This document shows positions 30,417 through 43,061 of a stretch of 64,000 nucleotides of DNA, piece by piece. Below the pieces are notes generated by a model. That model saw nothing but the letters and a program-made list of their open reading frames with translations. It searched no databases and had not been told where the DNA came from. This DNA comes from Tenebrio molitor (Eukaryota; Arthropoda; Insecta; Coleoptera; Tenebrionidae): contig NC_091046.1 in the NCBI RefSeq assembly GCF_963966145.1, positions 3,472,001 through 3,536,000 of the forward strand, read 5' to 3'. The position numbers and the translations under genes are program-made. How positions within the stretch are numbered: the first letter of the stretch is position 1; every line of letters begins with the position of its first letter.

Positions 30417-33084
30417 TCATTTGTTGAATCTGAACTTCAGATCTGGACTTGGAGTCTGAACATATCTGCTGAGCCGCCTCTCGACTTCAGGATCAAAAGC
30501 ATAATTCAGATTGCCTGGGACAGGACCGAGAACACTGGACGAGCTAAGTATATCATTCTGAAACCAAAACAATTAAAAATCAAATGATTAAGTAAGTGTT
30601 AAGTCTAACGCTAGGCAGAGCGTAAGTGTGTCTTCTAACTGGTATCTCGTTAATCCGGAAGTTTCTGGCTTCATCTGGGAAGTTTCTAGGGTTCACTACC
30701 GACCTAAAAAAAGCTTCAATTAACTACACCGAAAAGGAACAAAAATCAACTTGCCTTGGAGAACAAGTGCTGAATCCATCATCGTCCATCACCGGATTCA
30801 CTTTGTACTAAAAGACGACGTTGTGTCAAAATAACTTTCAAAATCTAGACTTACGTATATCATGTCGAGAGAAATCTTGATGATGATCCCGGTGAGAATC
30901 GCGTTGATAATCCACAAGACGAACCCTCTGGCGGCGAGCACCATTACTATACCGTAGCCTATGGTAGAGTAAGTGTACGCCAGTCTTATTACCACATCTT
31001 CAGTCTACAAAAAGATCGGTTCAGTTTAGGAAGCGTTTCGTCAAAAGTACTACTTCTAAGTAGTGGTCCAGGACGGTGTTGTAGTCGGCGCCGAGACACG
31101 AACAAAACACCAGGTCCACAATACTTGTGGCTAGGGCGATACCTGCCCAAACACCCAACGCAATCCCAAGTTTTTTAACGCCGAAGTTGTTCCTGTGGGC
31201 TGGAACAATAAAAATCAGTCGAGAGATCGTAAAGAACCAATCGGCTGCCGGGTTTCAGACGGACCGGCTTGCGATTGGTGCGTGGGCGGTACCTGCGAAG
31301 ACGTAGGCGGAGACGCCTGTCCAGGCAACGCTGAGGAAGAAGTAGATGAACATGACGGCGAAAAATCCGCCCGGCTGGACATACATCCCTGTCGAAGGAG
31401 CATTTTCTGGAAAATAAGGATTCTGAGTGGACTTGTTCGGAGCTAGTGTGTACTACGTACTTTTGATGAATGTGTAGTACAAGTAAGTTTTCAAAATGTC
31501 CTGGTAGGGATCCAGATATGTTATTTTTTCGTCGTGACTCGCTGACAAGTGCCAGACGATTGCTATGAGTGAGAGAATGCTCCAGATTATTCCCTGGACC
31601 TGAAAGCAGAAAGTTCAGGATTGGAGGACCGTCAGGAAAGCTGCTGCGCCGATTTTTCGTCCGAAATAATTATTTCCGAATGATCACAATTTCGCGCTCA
31701 CAAACTCGACAGTTTGTGATTTGATCGCAAATCTTTTTTCACACTATTGCTGCTGGAATTTGTTGACATATTTATAAATGACGCTTTGCTACAAAAATTC
31801 ATCGAATGGTGAACAGTTTGATAAGAATTTAATTATTGCAGTGTTTCAAATTTAACTTATCTTAAATCTAGAAGCGATACAATCGCGTTTACATGATTTA
31901 ACAACGTAACTTTATATTTTTAAACAAATGCTGCTAAACAATGTATAACAATTTAACAATCAGATTATAGATTCTCAGAAAAATTAAAACGCTTACTTAT
32001 TTTTTTGTTATCTCCATATCTTTTACTAAATCAGTTTGTCGTAAAAACGTGTTTTGTTTTACAAAAATGAATTTGAAAAAAATAGTGCAGTACCTGCTTA
32101 GAAACAGCAGGAACTAAAAAATTTAACGTTTTGGGCGTGGCGACATGAAACAACGCCCATCAAAGAACGTCCCGTTTAGGGCGTGCCTAGAGCAGCCATT
32201 CATAAAACGTAGAAATAGTGCAGAATCTGGTTAGAAATAGGAGGAAACAGATTTAACGTTTTGGGCGTGGTGACGTGAAACAACGCCCATCAAAGAACGT
32301 CCCGTTTAGGGCGTGCCTAGAGAGCCATTCGTAAAACGTAGAAATAGTGCAGACTCTCGTTATAAATAGGAGGAAAGAAAATATTTAACAATTTGGGCGT
32401 GGTGACGTGAAGCAACGCCCATCAAAGAACGTTCCGCTCAGGGCGTACCCAGAGGCACCATTTCGTAAAGAAATCACATTTAAAAGATCCAGTTATCTCA
32501 AGGGTAAAATACTTGATGCATGTTTTGCACTAAAAATACTTGTTGACGTAATCAATTAAAAAATTGAACTGATAAAAAGCATCATTTACTTTTTAGATTT
32601 TGATACCTAAATCTAAATGAATTAAAGCAGTTTTAAATTTCTTGTTATCGCATTGTTTTTGATAAATTGCAAAAACTACCTATCTTACTGTTATCAATGT
32701 TAAAAAAATAATTTCTCTATATGCATGTCCAAAAAAATAGAAATGTAATCAACATAAAATATGTAAGTATTAGCAATCACCAATGACATTTTTGTAGTTC
32801 TTGGTTACCTAATATGCAAATCCTTCTAATTATTTTCCATTTTGGGCATGTTCAGATTGCCGCATTAAATATTCTCCAAACAGAAAGAAAAAAGAAAGAA
32901 TTTTCCTGATTTAAGAGCTAAATATGCTCGTGTTGTTGATTTCTCTGTTGGATTGAAGAGAATTTGGATATTGTCAAAAAAGAAGAAGAAATATGTTTGA
33001 AAAGAAGAAGGTACTTACAAAACCCAAAAGGATTCCAATTCTGACAACAAACAAGTTGAAATAAGTCCCCAACGCGCCAGGCAT
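30417..33084 (-). CDS. Gene D: four-span membrane protein
   Basis: Eight exons by reading: 33019-33084 (start MPGALGTYFNL), 31461-31599, 31293-31406, 31054-31199, 30855-31004, 30755-30807, 30610-30703 and 30417-30557 (stop). Phases agree throughout, giving 903 bases or 300 residues. The exon 6 donor is GC (AAG|GCAAGT), the rest GT. Spans: about 8-38 (across the exon 1/2 join), 80-108, 122-150 and 180-208. Span 4 holds LAARGFVLWIINAIL, the cluster motif. The loop between spans 1 and 2 is short, with DPYQD. The C-terminal tail of about 95 residues is charged and ends KFRFNK. Intron 1 (1.4 kb) contains a three-copy GC-box-like tandem repeat. Function unknown; orientation and structure tie it to B, C and E. 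Confidence 0.8.
32084..32470. repeat. Three tandem copies of a 129-133-bp unit in intron 1 of gene D
   Basis: Each unit contains TTTGGGCGTGG, a short spacer, CAACGCCCATCAAAGAACG and then TTAGGGCGTGCCTAGAG, ending CGTAGAAATAGTGCAG. GGGCGT and ACGCCC can pair as a stem. The same phrase recurs twice at 34038-34145. Confidence 0.9.
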
Positions 33085-33331
33085 TGCTGTTTCATGTCAT
33101 CACTATCACGACTAATCACAAAGTGCTCAAAGTTTTAATTAACCGCAGTGATCTAATCGCAATCACTGTCAGTTCTCAAGATTTAACAATCACATCGAGA
33201 TAAAGAATCTTTATTGATATTTAATAAAAAATAAGTATAAAAAGCGACATCTTTGTAAACACTTATGAGTTAAATAAATTACTACACTACAAGTTCGGCA
33301 GTTGTGAGCTCCAAATCTCGGTCAGACCTGA

Positions 33332-36300
33332 CTAGATCTCCGTCCCTGCAACAAAAACCAATGAAACATTCGCAATCCCGCCCCCGAGCCCAACCCACCA
33401 AAAACGGACGAATCCGGAAGCTTCTTCGTCATGTAAGCCAGCTCGATCATCTCGCTGCTGCTGGCGCCCTCTTTCGGCGCGACGTACGACCACGGCAGCT
33501 GTCCCCTCAGTTCTTCCAGGTGCGGCCTCTCACCCAGTACGCTCTCGGCGACGTCTGGGTAGGCGTAGTAGCAGGCGGTGCCTTCAAGCGTCGCCACCGA
33601 TTGGTTCGTCTCCCCGCTGTCCTTCCTATTCGAGTTGAGATCCTCCGACGACTTGCCGCTCTGGGTGCTGGTGGTGGTGTCGATGGCGCCGTAGAAGAGC
33701 TGCCAGCTCCTGATTCGTGCCTCGGAGGTGTTGAGGTCGGGGCGGTCCGTCGCCGGAGAGTGGGCGTGATAGGGCGGGGTCGAGGGGGGGTTCTTGTAAG
33801 ATTGGCGGAACACCGTCAACGTCGCTTGGAGGACGAAGAAGAAGCCCACCAGATTGGAGATCCAGATGACGACGAAGCGCGTGCTGAGGGCGCACAGAAC
33901 CACGGAGGGGGTGATGGAGAGGAAGGTGGAGTTCTTCGCGTCGAGGTAAGCGAACTCGGAGGTTTTGTCGATTCCTACGAACTTCACCCAGTTGGAGAAA
34001 TTCTACAAAAGAATAAACAACGTACTTGTAACGTTTTTGGGCGTGGTAGTCGGTGCTCCGCCCATCAAAGAACACAGCGCGATAGGCGTGGCAACGAATT
34101 AATGTTTTGGGCGTGCCAGTGGCTTGCTCCGCCCATCACAGTTGGTTAAAAATTTCTTAGGGGCTTACAATTGTTTCGGAAATGTCCTGGCCGAAAAAGA
34201 TGCTAGCTAGGGCGTCAAAAATCGACACGCAAATGGTCATTACCAACCAAGGTCCATAAAAAACCCAGGACAAGTTTTCCTTGATCCCGCAGCAAGTTCC
34301 CACTGGAATCAACGAAATCAATTTAGGTTTGATTTTTTGCGAAAAGTGCTCTACTTAAGAGGGAGACAGCGGAAATGATCCAGGCTCCATCCAGAATGAT
34401 GAAGCAGAGCAGGAAGACGGAGGTTCTGGACGACTCAGCGGCATAGTCTGGGAAAAATTGCAGTTTCTGCAGTAGCTCTAGGACTATGTTTTCAAAACTG
34501 CTGGCGTCTTCGGAATAAAAGCCACTGAAGAATGTCAAAACGATTGTTTCTACAGAGGTGGAATTCACTTTGTTTGGTACTTTCAGTTTTGGCACAGAAC
34601 AATCTTTATCTGAAAACAAATGTTGTGGACAAGTTGCAAACTAGTTGGTAGAAAATACTTACTGTAAAGATATGTGAGGTAGAAGAATATTGTTTCTGGT
34701 GCGGTTGGGGATGATTCACAAATGCTCAAAAAGTATGCGTAAATGACCAAACCTAAGTGAATCGCAGTCTGTATCTAAAAAAAGTGTAGAATAGAATAGT
34801 CCATCTAGACCAAAAGTTCAATATTAAAATAACGTTTGAAAATGTGCTAAATTCAAATTTTCGCGCCATTTCGCCTGTCAAGTTTGACATTAGATACGTC
34901 AACATTAAATCTAACAATGTCAAGTACTGATTGACTTCGAACTTCGCAAACAAATAAATTATTTGCATTCTTATCTACAAGATACAGTGATCAGCAAACT
35001 AGAACTTTGATATTGTAAATCGTTTCGTTGTTTTCATTTTCAAGACGACATTAACAAAACCACACTACAACGTGATCAAAAAGAACAAATCGAAGCAGGC
35101 GCCAGGTGTTGCAAATTATTATCGGTCATGTCGTAGCGAAATCTTATGCAAATAAGGGTTCAATGCATGGGCGCAGACAATTTACGGTCACAAACATTAC
35201 TTTATAAAAAATCATACCGAATGAATTTTAGACGTTGGAATTATAATCGTGCATTATTATCTAATAATGGAGAAAATTTATAAAATAAACAAGAGCAATA
35301 TTTTGCATTCGTAAAAATGGACAAACGTCAGTTTTAAAACAACGGTGTTGATGTTAACCTTTAAAAAAAAGTTTTCAATTTCCAAGAATAAGTAGTAAAA
35401 TGCCTTTTACCATTGAAGATAAAGCATGAATTTTTAATAATTAATTAATTAATAATAGATTTTTCTAAAGGTAGGCAACCAATAAAACGACTGTGTATAG
35501 GAAGTATACAGGATGATTTTGAAAGTTGTGGAGATATTTTAACCACGAGCTACTGGCTTCATGTAGAACTCGGAAAAAATATTTAAAAAATTTTGTCAAA
35601 AAATAAAATGACATTTTTTTTGAGCTACAATTTTTTTTAATTGCTTTTAGTTTTGTACGTTGTCCTACAACCTCGTAGGTAAAATTTTGGCACATTTTAA
35701 AAATACACCCTTGTGTATCATGTTCTATAAAATGTACGCCAATGCGAAGTAACCTATAGGAAATATGCTTTAAAACAAGGAAATCGCATTGGTGTACGTT
35801 TTATAAAACATGATATACTTACAAGGGTGTATTTTTAAAATGTGCCGAAATTTTACCTACAAGGTTGTTTGACAACGTAGAAGACTAAAAGCAATTTAAA
35901 AAAATTGTAGCTCAAAAAATAAATGTCACTCTATATTACTTCTGTTATTTCCGTCTTAGGAAGCGAGAAAATTACGCATTTGATTACTCTTTGAATTCTG
36001 TCAAAGCTGAGGAACTGTGTTTGAAAAAACTTCCATCTATAACAGGCCCCAAATTTTTAAAATTTGATCATAAAATCGTGACATGACTTATTTTTAGATT
36101 ACCATCTTTAAATTATGATTGTAATTTTTGTAATTGTTTGTCTTAATAATTAAGAGTCATCACTTCAAACCGGAATTGATAAAAAATATCGCAAAAACTT
36201 TGAGCTTCAACATATTTTATTTCAGATTAAGACAATAGAAGTATAGACAACTCATTTTTTCATTCAAAAAACGCTAAGAGAGTCTTGTAATTCGACCTCT

Positions 36301-38979
36301 TCATAGTGTTTCCACAATACAAGTCACATGTCATAGCCAACAAAGGGCCCAAGGCCTTCACAATGTGATCAAAAAGAAAAAAAATCAGAGCTGGCGGCGT
36401 AAATTATTATCGTTCATGTCGTAGCAGAATTCTACGCAAATAATAAATCATACCTAATGAATTTTAGACGTTGGAATTATAATAGTGCAATTTATGGAGA
36501 AAATTTATTAAATAAACAAGAGCAACATTTTACATTCGTAACAATGGGTAATTTACCTGATTTATTGCCAAACGCGACGCCACTGTTTTGCAGATTTTTG
36601 ATGAAAGATCAAAGAAACGTCAACGATGTGCTGTTATTAACCTAGAAAACTTTTCGATTTCGACAAAGTTCACAGACGTTTACTGTACTGTAATTATAAG
36701 CAACAATTATCCCAGAATTAATAGTAAAATGGAATTTACCATTGCAGATAAAGCATTAATTATTAATAATTAATTAATTAATAATAGATTTTTCGAAAGG
36801 CAGACAAACAATAAAACATAGGAAGTATAATTATCGGTACGACTCAAACCAAGACAAACGTTTCGATAAAACGGCCACGGAATTTCGTCAGTCGTTGTCA
36901 TTCAACTGACATGAGCTGTAAACCAGGTTTTATATATTTCTAACCTCACATTGGATTTTTGATATGGATGCTAATGATGGCATTTTGATTTTTATTGTGC
37001 GTGACAAATTTTCTGTCACAAAAATTTTGAATGTCAGTCATAATGACAATAGTGCTTAGGCTACACAAGTTTTTTCCAATTATATATTATGAAATTACCT
37101 ATTTAACGAAATAAATTTGAACGAGGTTATTACATACAAATATGTAATTGATTTCCTGTTGTAACTATAAAAAACATAAAATAATCAAAATGTATGTTTC
37201 AATAATAATAAAATGCGCCAAGAAAGGACGCAACACATACGGCGTGATCAAGAATGAATGAATGAATCTGTTGGTAACAATGAAAATGTGAATGATTTTG
37301 GTACCACTGTAATCTAAACGCTTTCCGGTTGTCAGCTTTGACAGCGTTGACAGACAAATTTAAAATTTACCATCAAAGGTTCATTTTTGTAATAGCGTAA
37401 AGATAACCGACATAACCTAATTTTTTTTTGATGTGTCAAGTTATTTAAAATCCGGTCAATGCCAATTACGAGACAAAAAAACACCAATTATTTTCAATTG
37501 TTTCATTGCCAACAGACTCAGTCATTGTTGATCACGCTGTATTTTTGAAAGTCTTTTTGTTTTTTTTTTTAATCTTTTATTTCTCGTCATATCTTTACAC
37601 TAATTTTTGCTCATATTCTCTATTGTCTGAGACTTTGTGACGTCATTTCCTTAATATTTATAACATTTTTCCTAAATTCTCATTTTTATTTTTTTTGTTC
37701 GACACTGTCAGAATTTGAGAATTTTCTCCTGTGTGAACGGAGTTTGATGAATTTGACAACTTGTCAAAACGAAACGTCAAGCTAATTTTAAAGATTTTCA
37801 GTCATTTGGAGCCTTTGGGGGGGCTCGTCGAACAAAAAAACGTTGTATTCAACTCGTTCTTGTGTAATTTGCGCTTTTTTGGCACTCGTGGACCTTTAAA
37901 ACTCTCGTTTCACTCGAGTTTTAAACTGGCCCACTCATGCCAAAAAAAGCCCAAATTACACACGAACTCGTTAAATAAATAACTATTTAATCAAGTCATA
38001 AACAGGGATTAATTGGCGATGTCCTAAAAAAATGTACAATATTTTGTTGTAACCTATGGCTGTATAACTGGTTGCCTACTTCGAGCAATATTTTGCGTGG
38101 TGCATCAGTAAACATTTTATTTATGTTTAAATATTTATTGGTATTTGTATGTTTGAACACTTCAACAATTGATAAGAATTAGTCATTGCACTGTTTGACA
38201 TGGAAATATTTTACATAAATCCAATTTATTGTTATTACTATCTTATCGATTTACGTAACAATTACTCATTGTTGATGTTATGTCTAATTAACACGAAACT
38301 CGACAGCTATGAAGATTCACCTGTCAATAAATCTCTAAATTAGTCATTCGATTTCATATCTTCCAACCGGCTACCTTTGCGAAAAGTAAATATTTACATT
38401 TGTTTTTATTTCATTTTTAATTAATAAAAAATTATCGTAATTGATCAAAAAGAAAAAAAAAGAAAATTAGCTAAATTCAAATTTGTTCATTTGCTCAATC
38501 CATTTTGCTTCCTTTTACTTAATGACACTTTTAGTTTTATTTTTTTCTTTATTAGATACTTATTAGTATCTTAAAAGTCAGCGGAAACGAACAACTATGT
38601 AGACTACAATGCACATTTATCTATGTATTTATTAATAACAATTTGTTGTTAATCGCTTTGTTCCGGTAGGTAATAATTTTTGAGATTGTTACAAAGTTTT
38701 TTGCATTTTGGAAACAGCGGAACTCGAAACAAAAATCAGATTTTCGTTTGCCACAGAAAATCATTGTATAATATACGTGAACAATTCTGTTATCTTCAGT
38801 ATCTCCAATCACGGCAAAATTCCAAAATTAAATCGATAGTTTAGCGATCTGGGTGGTCAATTGTAGACAATGAAATTTGTTGTTTTTGGAAACGGTGCTA
38901 AAAGAAGCGTAAAAAATGTCGTACTTACAATTGTCCATAAAGAAAACGTCAGACAAAGAATAAAATGTTTGCGGGACAT
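33332..38979 (-). CDS. Gene E: four-span membrane protein with long cytoplasmic tail and PDZ-type end
   Basis: Six exons: 38929-38979 (start MSRKHFILC), 34663-34774, 34355-34609, 34169-34302, 33399-34002 and 33332-33345 (stop). The total is 1170 bases, 389 residues, with all phases consistent. Intron 1 is 4.2 kb; exon 1 is placed by phase, its hydrophobic sequence and similarity of position to exon 1 of D. Spans: about 8-32, 115-138, 155-180 and 205-245; span 4 has STRFVVIWISN. A large outer loop (about 80 residues, with an NST site) lies between spans 1 and 2. The tail is about 145 residues, Pro/Ser/Thr-rich. The last 14-base exon makes the C-terminus FGTEI, a class I PDZ-ligand pattern (T-x-I). 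Binding is inference. Confidence 0.75.
34038..34145. repeat. Two GGGCGTGG ... CCGCCCATCA modules in intron 4 of gene E
   Basis: TTTGGGCGTGGTAGTCGGTG with CTCCGCCCATCAAAGAACA, then TTTGGGCGTGCCAGTGGCTT with GCTCCGCCCATCACAG. Same module as in intron 1 of gene D. Confidence 0.8.
35071..36830. repeat. Direct duplication in intron 1 of gene E
   Basis: 35071-35505 and 36363-36830 share, in order, GTGATCAAAAAGAA, AAATTATTATCG, ATGAATTTTAGACGTTGGAA, AAATAAACAAGAGCAA and AATTAATTAATTAATAATAG. Sequence between the copies includes the large hairpin at 35609-35927. Confidence 0.75.
35609..35927. repeat. Large hairpin-forming inverted repeat (arms about 145 bp)
   Basis: The left arm contains TTGAGCTACAATTTTTTTTA, TAGGTAAAATTTTGGCACAT and AAAATACACCCTTG; the right arm is its complement with a few changes and a spacer of about 30 bases. 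Probably a foldback MITE. Confidence 0.9.
37851..37972. repeat. Foldback palindrome in intron 1 of gene E
   Basis: Left AACTCGTTCTTGTGTAATTT, right complement AACGAGTTCGTGTGTAATTT, with an inner CTCGTTTCACTCGAG centre. Same style as the 23646 and 40587 palindromes. Confidence 0.85.
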
Positions 38980-38984
38980 AGTGT

Positions 38985-40325
38985 TGGGCACATGGAGCTA
39001 TCACCACTGAATCACTTTGGTCAAAATTTCGGAAATGAAGTGAAATTTCCCGTCCAAATCATAAGTCAGAATGTGCCTTCTCTGGATTCGGCTCAAGCAA
39101 ACAAAATAATGACAGCGAGGTATAAATGAGTCGATAAGATAAAGCCACAAAAAGTAGTATCTTTTTCAGAATAGATAAAAGTAATTATTTTAATTTCGCT
39201 GTAGACGTATCTTTGACGTGGATGTTCCGTTTAATTTTGATTTTTGTTTTGTATCGTTCCAAAGATGCGAAAATTCTAGATCGAGAATAAATAAATATTT
39301 ATCAAGCAATTTGCATACGAGGACTTCTGGTTAGGGTCGCAAGAACTTTCCATTGTAGATGTTTGTCGTAAGACTTTGTAAATTTATTTACAAGTGATTG
39401 TGACTGTCGGTGATTCATCCGATGACGACAAATTCACAAGGTGCAAGATTTAACGCACCGGATAACATTCTAGACCGGTCAACAACGATCGAAAAAATTC
39501 CAAACACGTGTATTGATCAATTTGTATTGAGGAGTACGAAAGAAGATTCTTCACTTGTCCAGTCACTCTCTGCACGAATGAAAAAGTCAAAAAAGCGTGT
39601 CAATTAAGTCATACTGTTTTGAGTTAGTCCTGTTTGTAAACGATTCAGATACTTTTTGTAGCTCATTAACTTCTAATCAAATTTAGTCAGGAGTAAAATT
39701 TCGGTAGGACTTATACTTTCCACGATAACGCCCTTATAAAGATAACGCTGCCTGTTGCTAGACTGACTTTGAATTCCTGAAGCCTGATTTTCTTTACTTA
39801 TTTATTTTTGTTAAATTATTATCTTGGATACATATTTTGCGTTCATGCATGCCAAAATCACAGTGATGGAATCCAACAAAATAAAATGAATCGTTACGCT
39901 CTAACAGAAAAAAAAGCGCTAACGTTGCCCACTCTGGTTTTGGTTCTGCACCACGTGGTTTCTGAAAGAGCAATCGGGGTAATGAAGTTTTTGCTTCAAT
40001 CTGTTGAAAATCGGTGCTGGCAGCGTAGGGTAAATTACACCTACAACGTGGATGGTAATAAAACATCATCAGTAACTCCTCATCGATGATGAAAACAGTT
40101 ATGCAATATAAAATTTATATCATTTAATAATGCGAATTACGATTTACTGAACACTGATATTATAATGAATCTAATGCATACTACAATTTGACAGATCGTA
40201 GCTCCGACCGAAAAACACCAAAAAGCGCAAAACCATGAAATTCCGTTTTATCTGATATTCAGAAATCGTTTCTCTCGTAAAATAAAAAATATACTTATCA
40301 TAATTTGCCTTCAAACAAATTCGGA
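38985..40325. other. Upstream region of gene E and spacer
   Basis: No promoter element stands out before the E start. Short frames (such as 39410-39607) have no support. Otherwise AT-rich without recognised repeats. Confidence 0.45.
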
Positions 40326-40329
40326 ATTA

Positions 40330-40523
40330 GAGTAGGCTGTGATTTATATATTTTGTCTACTAACGGTTGGTAAACTTTTAGCTATGACAGTTGTCAATAA
40401 TTTTATGGTACGATGAGAATAAACACGTGTACTGTACATACTGTCAAATCCCACTGCTGTGCTGTCTTTAAAAATTGCATGTTGCCAACTTGATACTAAA
40501 ATCACAGCCTACTCTAATTTTGA
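40330..40523. mobile_element. MITE, about 195 bp
   Basis: Ends ATTAGAGTAGGCTGTGATTT at left and AAATCACAGCCTACTCTAAT at right, a perfect 20-base inverted match. No coding. Confidence 0.85.
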
Positions 40524-40586
40524 ATTACATATTTGAAGACACGGTATATCTTTACAAAAACTATTATGAAATTGTTATTTAATAAA

Positions 40587-40700
40587 CTAGTTTGTTAATG
40601 AAGGCGATTAATAATCGAAACTGTTTAAAGCACGAACGAGTGTAGCGAGTGAGTGCCTTTAATAGTTGAGATTATTAATCGCCCATTAACAAATGAGTTG
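40587..40700. repeat. Foldback palindrome with ACGAGTGTAGCGAG core
   Basis: Arms of about 45 bases (TTTGTTAATGAAGGCGATTA at left, TAATCGCCCATTAACAAA at right) around GCACGAACGAGTGTAGCGAG. Confidence 0.9.
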
Positions 40701-40704
40701 ATTA

Positions 40705-43060
40705 CAAAATTTTTTCGTTGACCGCAAACTTTATTTTTGTGACAAAATTTCAAATTAAAGCCAAATCAAAACCAACTTCATCTTTTTCGATAAAGATGAG
40801 ACCTCATAAAATACCTTCATCCTTTTTTTGTCCTCAGGGTAGGCCATTTTTAAATTTTTCAACACTTTCTATTCACTTTTCCACAAAGAGTGTCAGAAGA
40901 CGTCGACTCCATTCACATTCAATTTCACGTAAAAATCACGATTGCTACGAAAACCTAGTTACCTTTGAAAAATATGACATGCGAATTATAACCAAAAATG
41001 TCGGTTTTTGAAAAAGTGAATTTGTAATTGTGCAGTTATGGAGCTATAAAATATAGAAAACCCTGCTGCACTACCTGCTGCAGTGTTGGTAAGCGCAAAC
41101 AATGCATGTTCGAGGTTGTTTATACATCAAAACGGCAAAATCGCAAAAATCGTTGATTAATGAAAAATAGTGTATTAATGAGGTCCATTAATACACTATA
41201 TTTTAGACAAAATAATTCATTAAAATTGAAATTAACAAGCGGTCAACGGAAAAATAAATTAATGCTTTGTGAAAAATTTATTATTTTACATTTGTCATTT
41301 TTCTGTTGGGGCTGGGATATATTCTCAACATATATTTTTTACATAACGAGTGTTCAAAAAAATGTGTGATCAAGCAGGCCTCGCTTTCTCTCTTTTCCAA
41401 ACGTAGGTCGTTTTTTAGTTCATAATTCCTTCAGATGCATAACCTCATTTTGATCATTCATTATTTGTTCTAATTGGCAATTAAAATTTTCTATTCATTT
41501 TATATTAATTCCCTAACGCTTCCCACGATTCATAAAATTCCTATTAATGGTCCTCCACTTCCACTCTTTCATCGTACACTTCCTGTTTTACGAAATTTGA
41601 CAGCTGGGGAAGCTATGCCATACGTTAACGGAGACAAAAGCAAGCACCAGGCCACTTGACCACAATGTTTTTTGAACACACATTATTTTGTAATTGATGA
41701 GAATGACTGTCACACGTAAGTTCGACTGAAACAAATATCGTTAAAGCCTTAGGTGACTTTTCTACATTTTCCTTTGACAAATTTAACTCTTTCTTATTTC
41801 CTATGATGAATTAATTGATTATGGCAGTTAGCTACTGCACACAGTATTTAACTTGATTGGCATTTGACATTTTTAATCAACCTAGAAGATGCCCTTAAGG
41901 AAATAAAGAAACTACAATTCCTAATATTTCTGCATAATTCGATGACCGAGACCGTCCAACAGCTTTTGCAGTTCTAGATCCGCGAATTTGTCGAAATCAT
42001 TCCAAATCTTAATGCAAAAGTGACAAGTTTGCCAAAAAAAAAAAATCGTTTAATGGACCTACTACATAAAAACATTGAAAACCAATACATATAATATGAG
42101 TCAATTTAGTTATCTTTTATTTTTTTTTGGCTTTTAAATTCTCAAGATGTGTCTTTATGCCAGATATGTATACGTCATGCCTGGAAAAATTATCGTTTTT
42201 CACCTTCCCCTGCAGAACCGCGGTACAAAAATTCGCCGCTCCGCCACGCAGTGTAGTGAGCTCGCCTGGCTTATCTACCTTCATTTTGTTAATTTTGCTC
42301 TAAGCGGTGTGCGGTCGAGTTTTCCCTTTTCAAGTGGTTTGTTTACAAACATCTTTATTACGGTCTGCTGTAAAAGAGCAATAAACCAATAAATATGAAC
42401 CTGAATTGGTTTGCGGCCAGCCGGTGACAAGGGTCTAATGAGAGACGGTCAGGGTATTATGATTTTTCCGCTGTAAAATCTAATAACTATTTAGTACTTT
42501 TTGGGAAGATATTAATTTTTATTTAGTTTCTTAACGGTTCAAGGTACGATTTACACTGATCAACATCCAAAATAAACGTCCTAAGCTAATTTAGTTAGGA
42601 TGGCCCACAGTGGAACGTGATTTAGTGTAGTTATCATGTCATTAGCTGCCTCCAGCCGCCCCCCGCTGCCCTTACAAAGCTCTTCATGTTGAGTGACGTA
42701 CTATGAAAGAAAACGACTTTTTTAGTACGTCTATGTAAAAAAATGATAGATTAGAAAGGAAGGTTATTGGAAATTTTGATTTTGAAGTTTAAAAAATGGA
42801 ATGAAAATTCCAAATTTGTTATAACGTCAAAAAGAAAGCCGGTATTGTTTATCACATAAAAAAAATTGAATCACTTCTTCTCAGATCACAAAGTCGTCCA
42901 CACACAAACTCATTTTCATTCAAATCTTCGATATAGGTAAATGTTTCTGTGATAGTTTTTTTTTCTAATATAGTTTCTTTATAGTTATAGTTATTTCAAT
43001 CTAAAAAATCAAATTTTGGTTTTGAAAATCCCATTTAAAGACATTTATAATCCTTCAAAA
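40705..43060. other. AT-rich spacer
   Basis: Contains one perfect short hairpin at 41168-41199 (ATAGTGTATTAATG and its complement around a 4-base loop). Otherwise no gene or repeat recognised. Confidence 0.5.
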
Positions 43061-43061
43061 T

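Noticed and set aside
33304..34149. 281-residue plus-strand frame
   Set aside because: Antisense of the gene E tail exon, which has matching splice sites and phase.
39410..39607. 65-residue frame upstream of gene E
   Set aside because: No signal peptide, domain or splice context; chance length.
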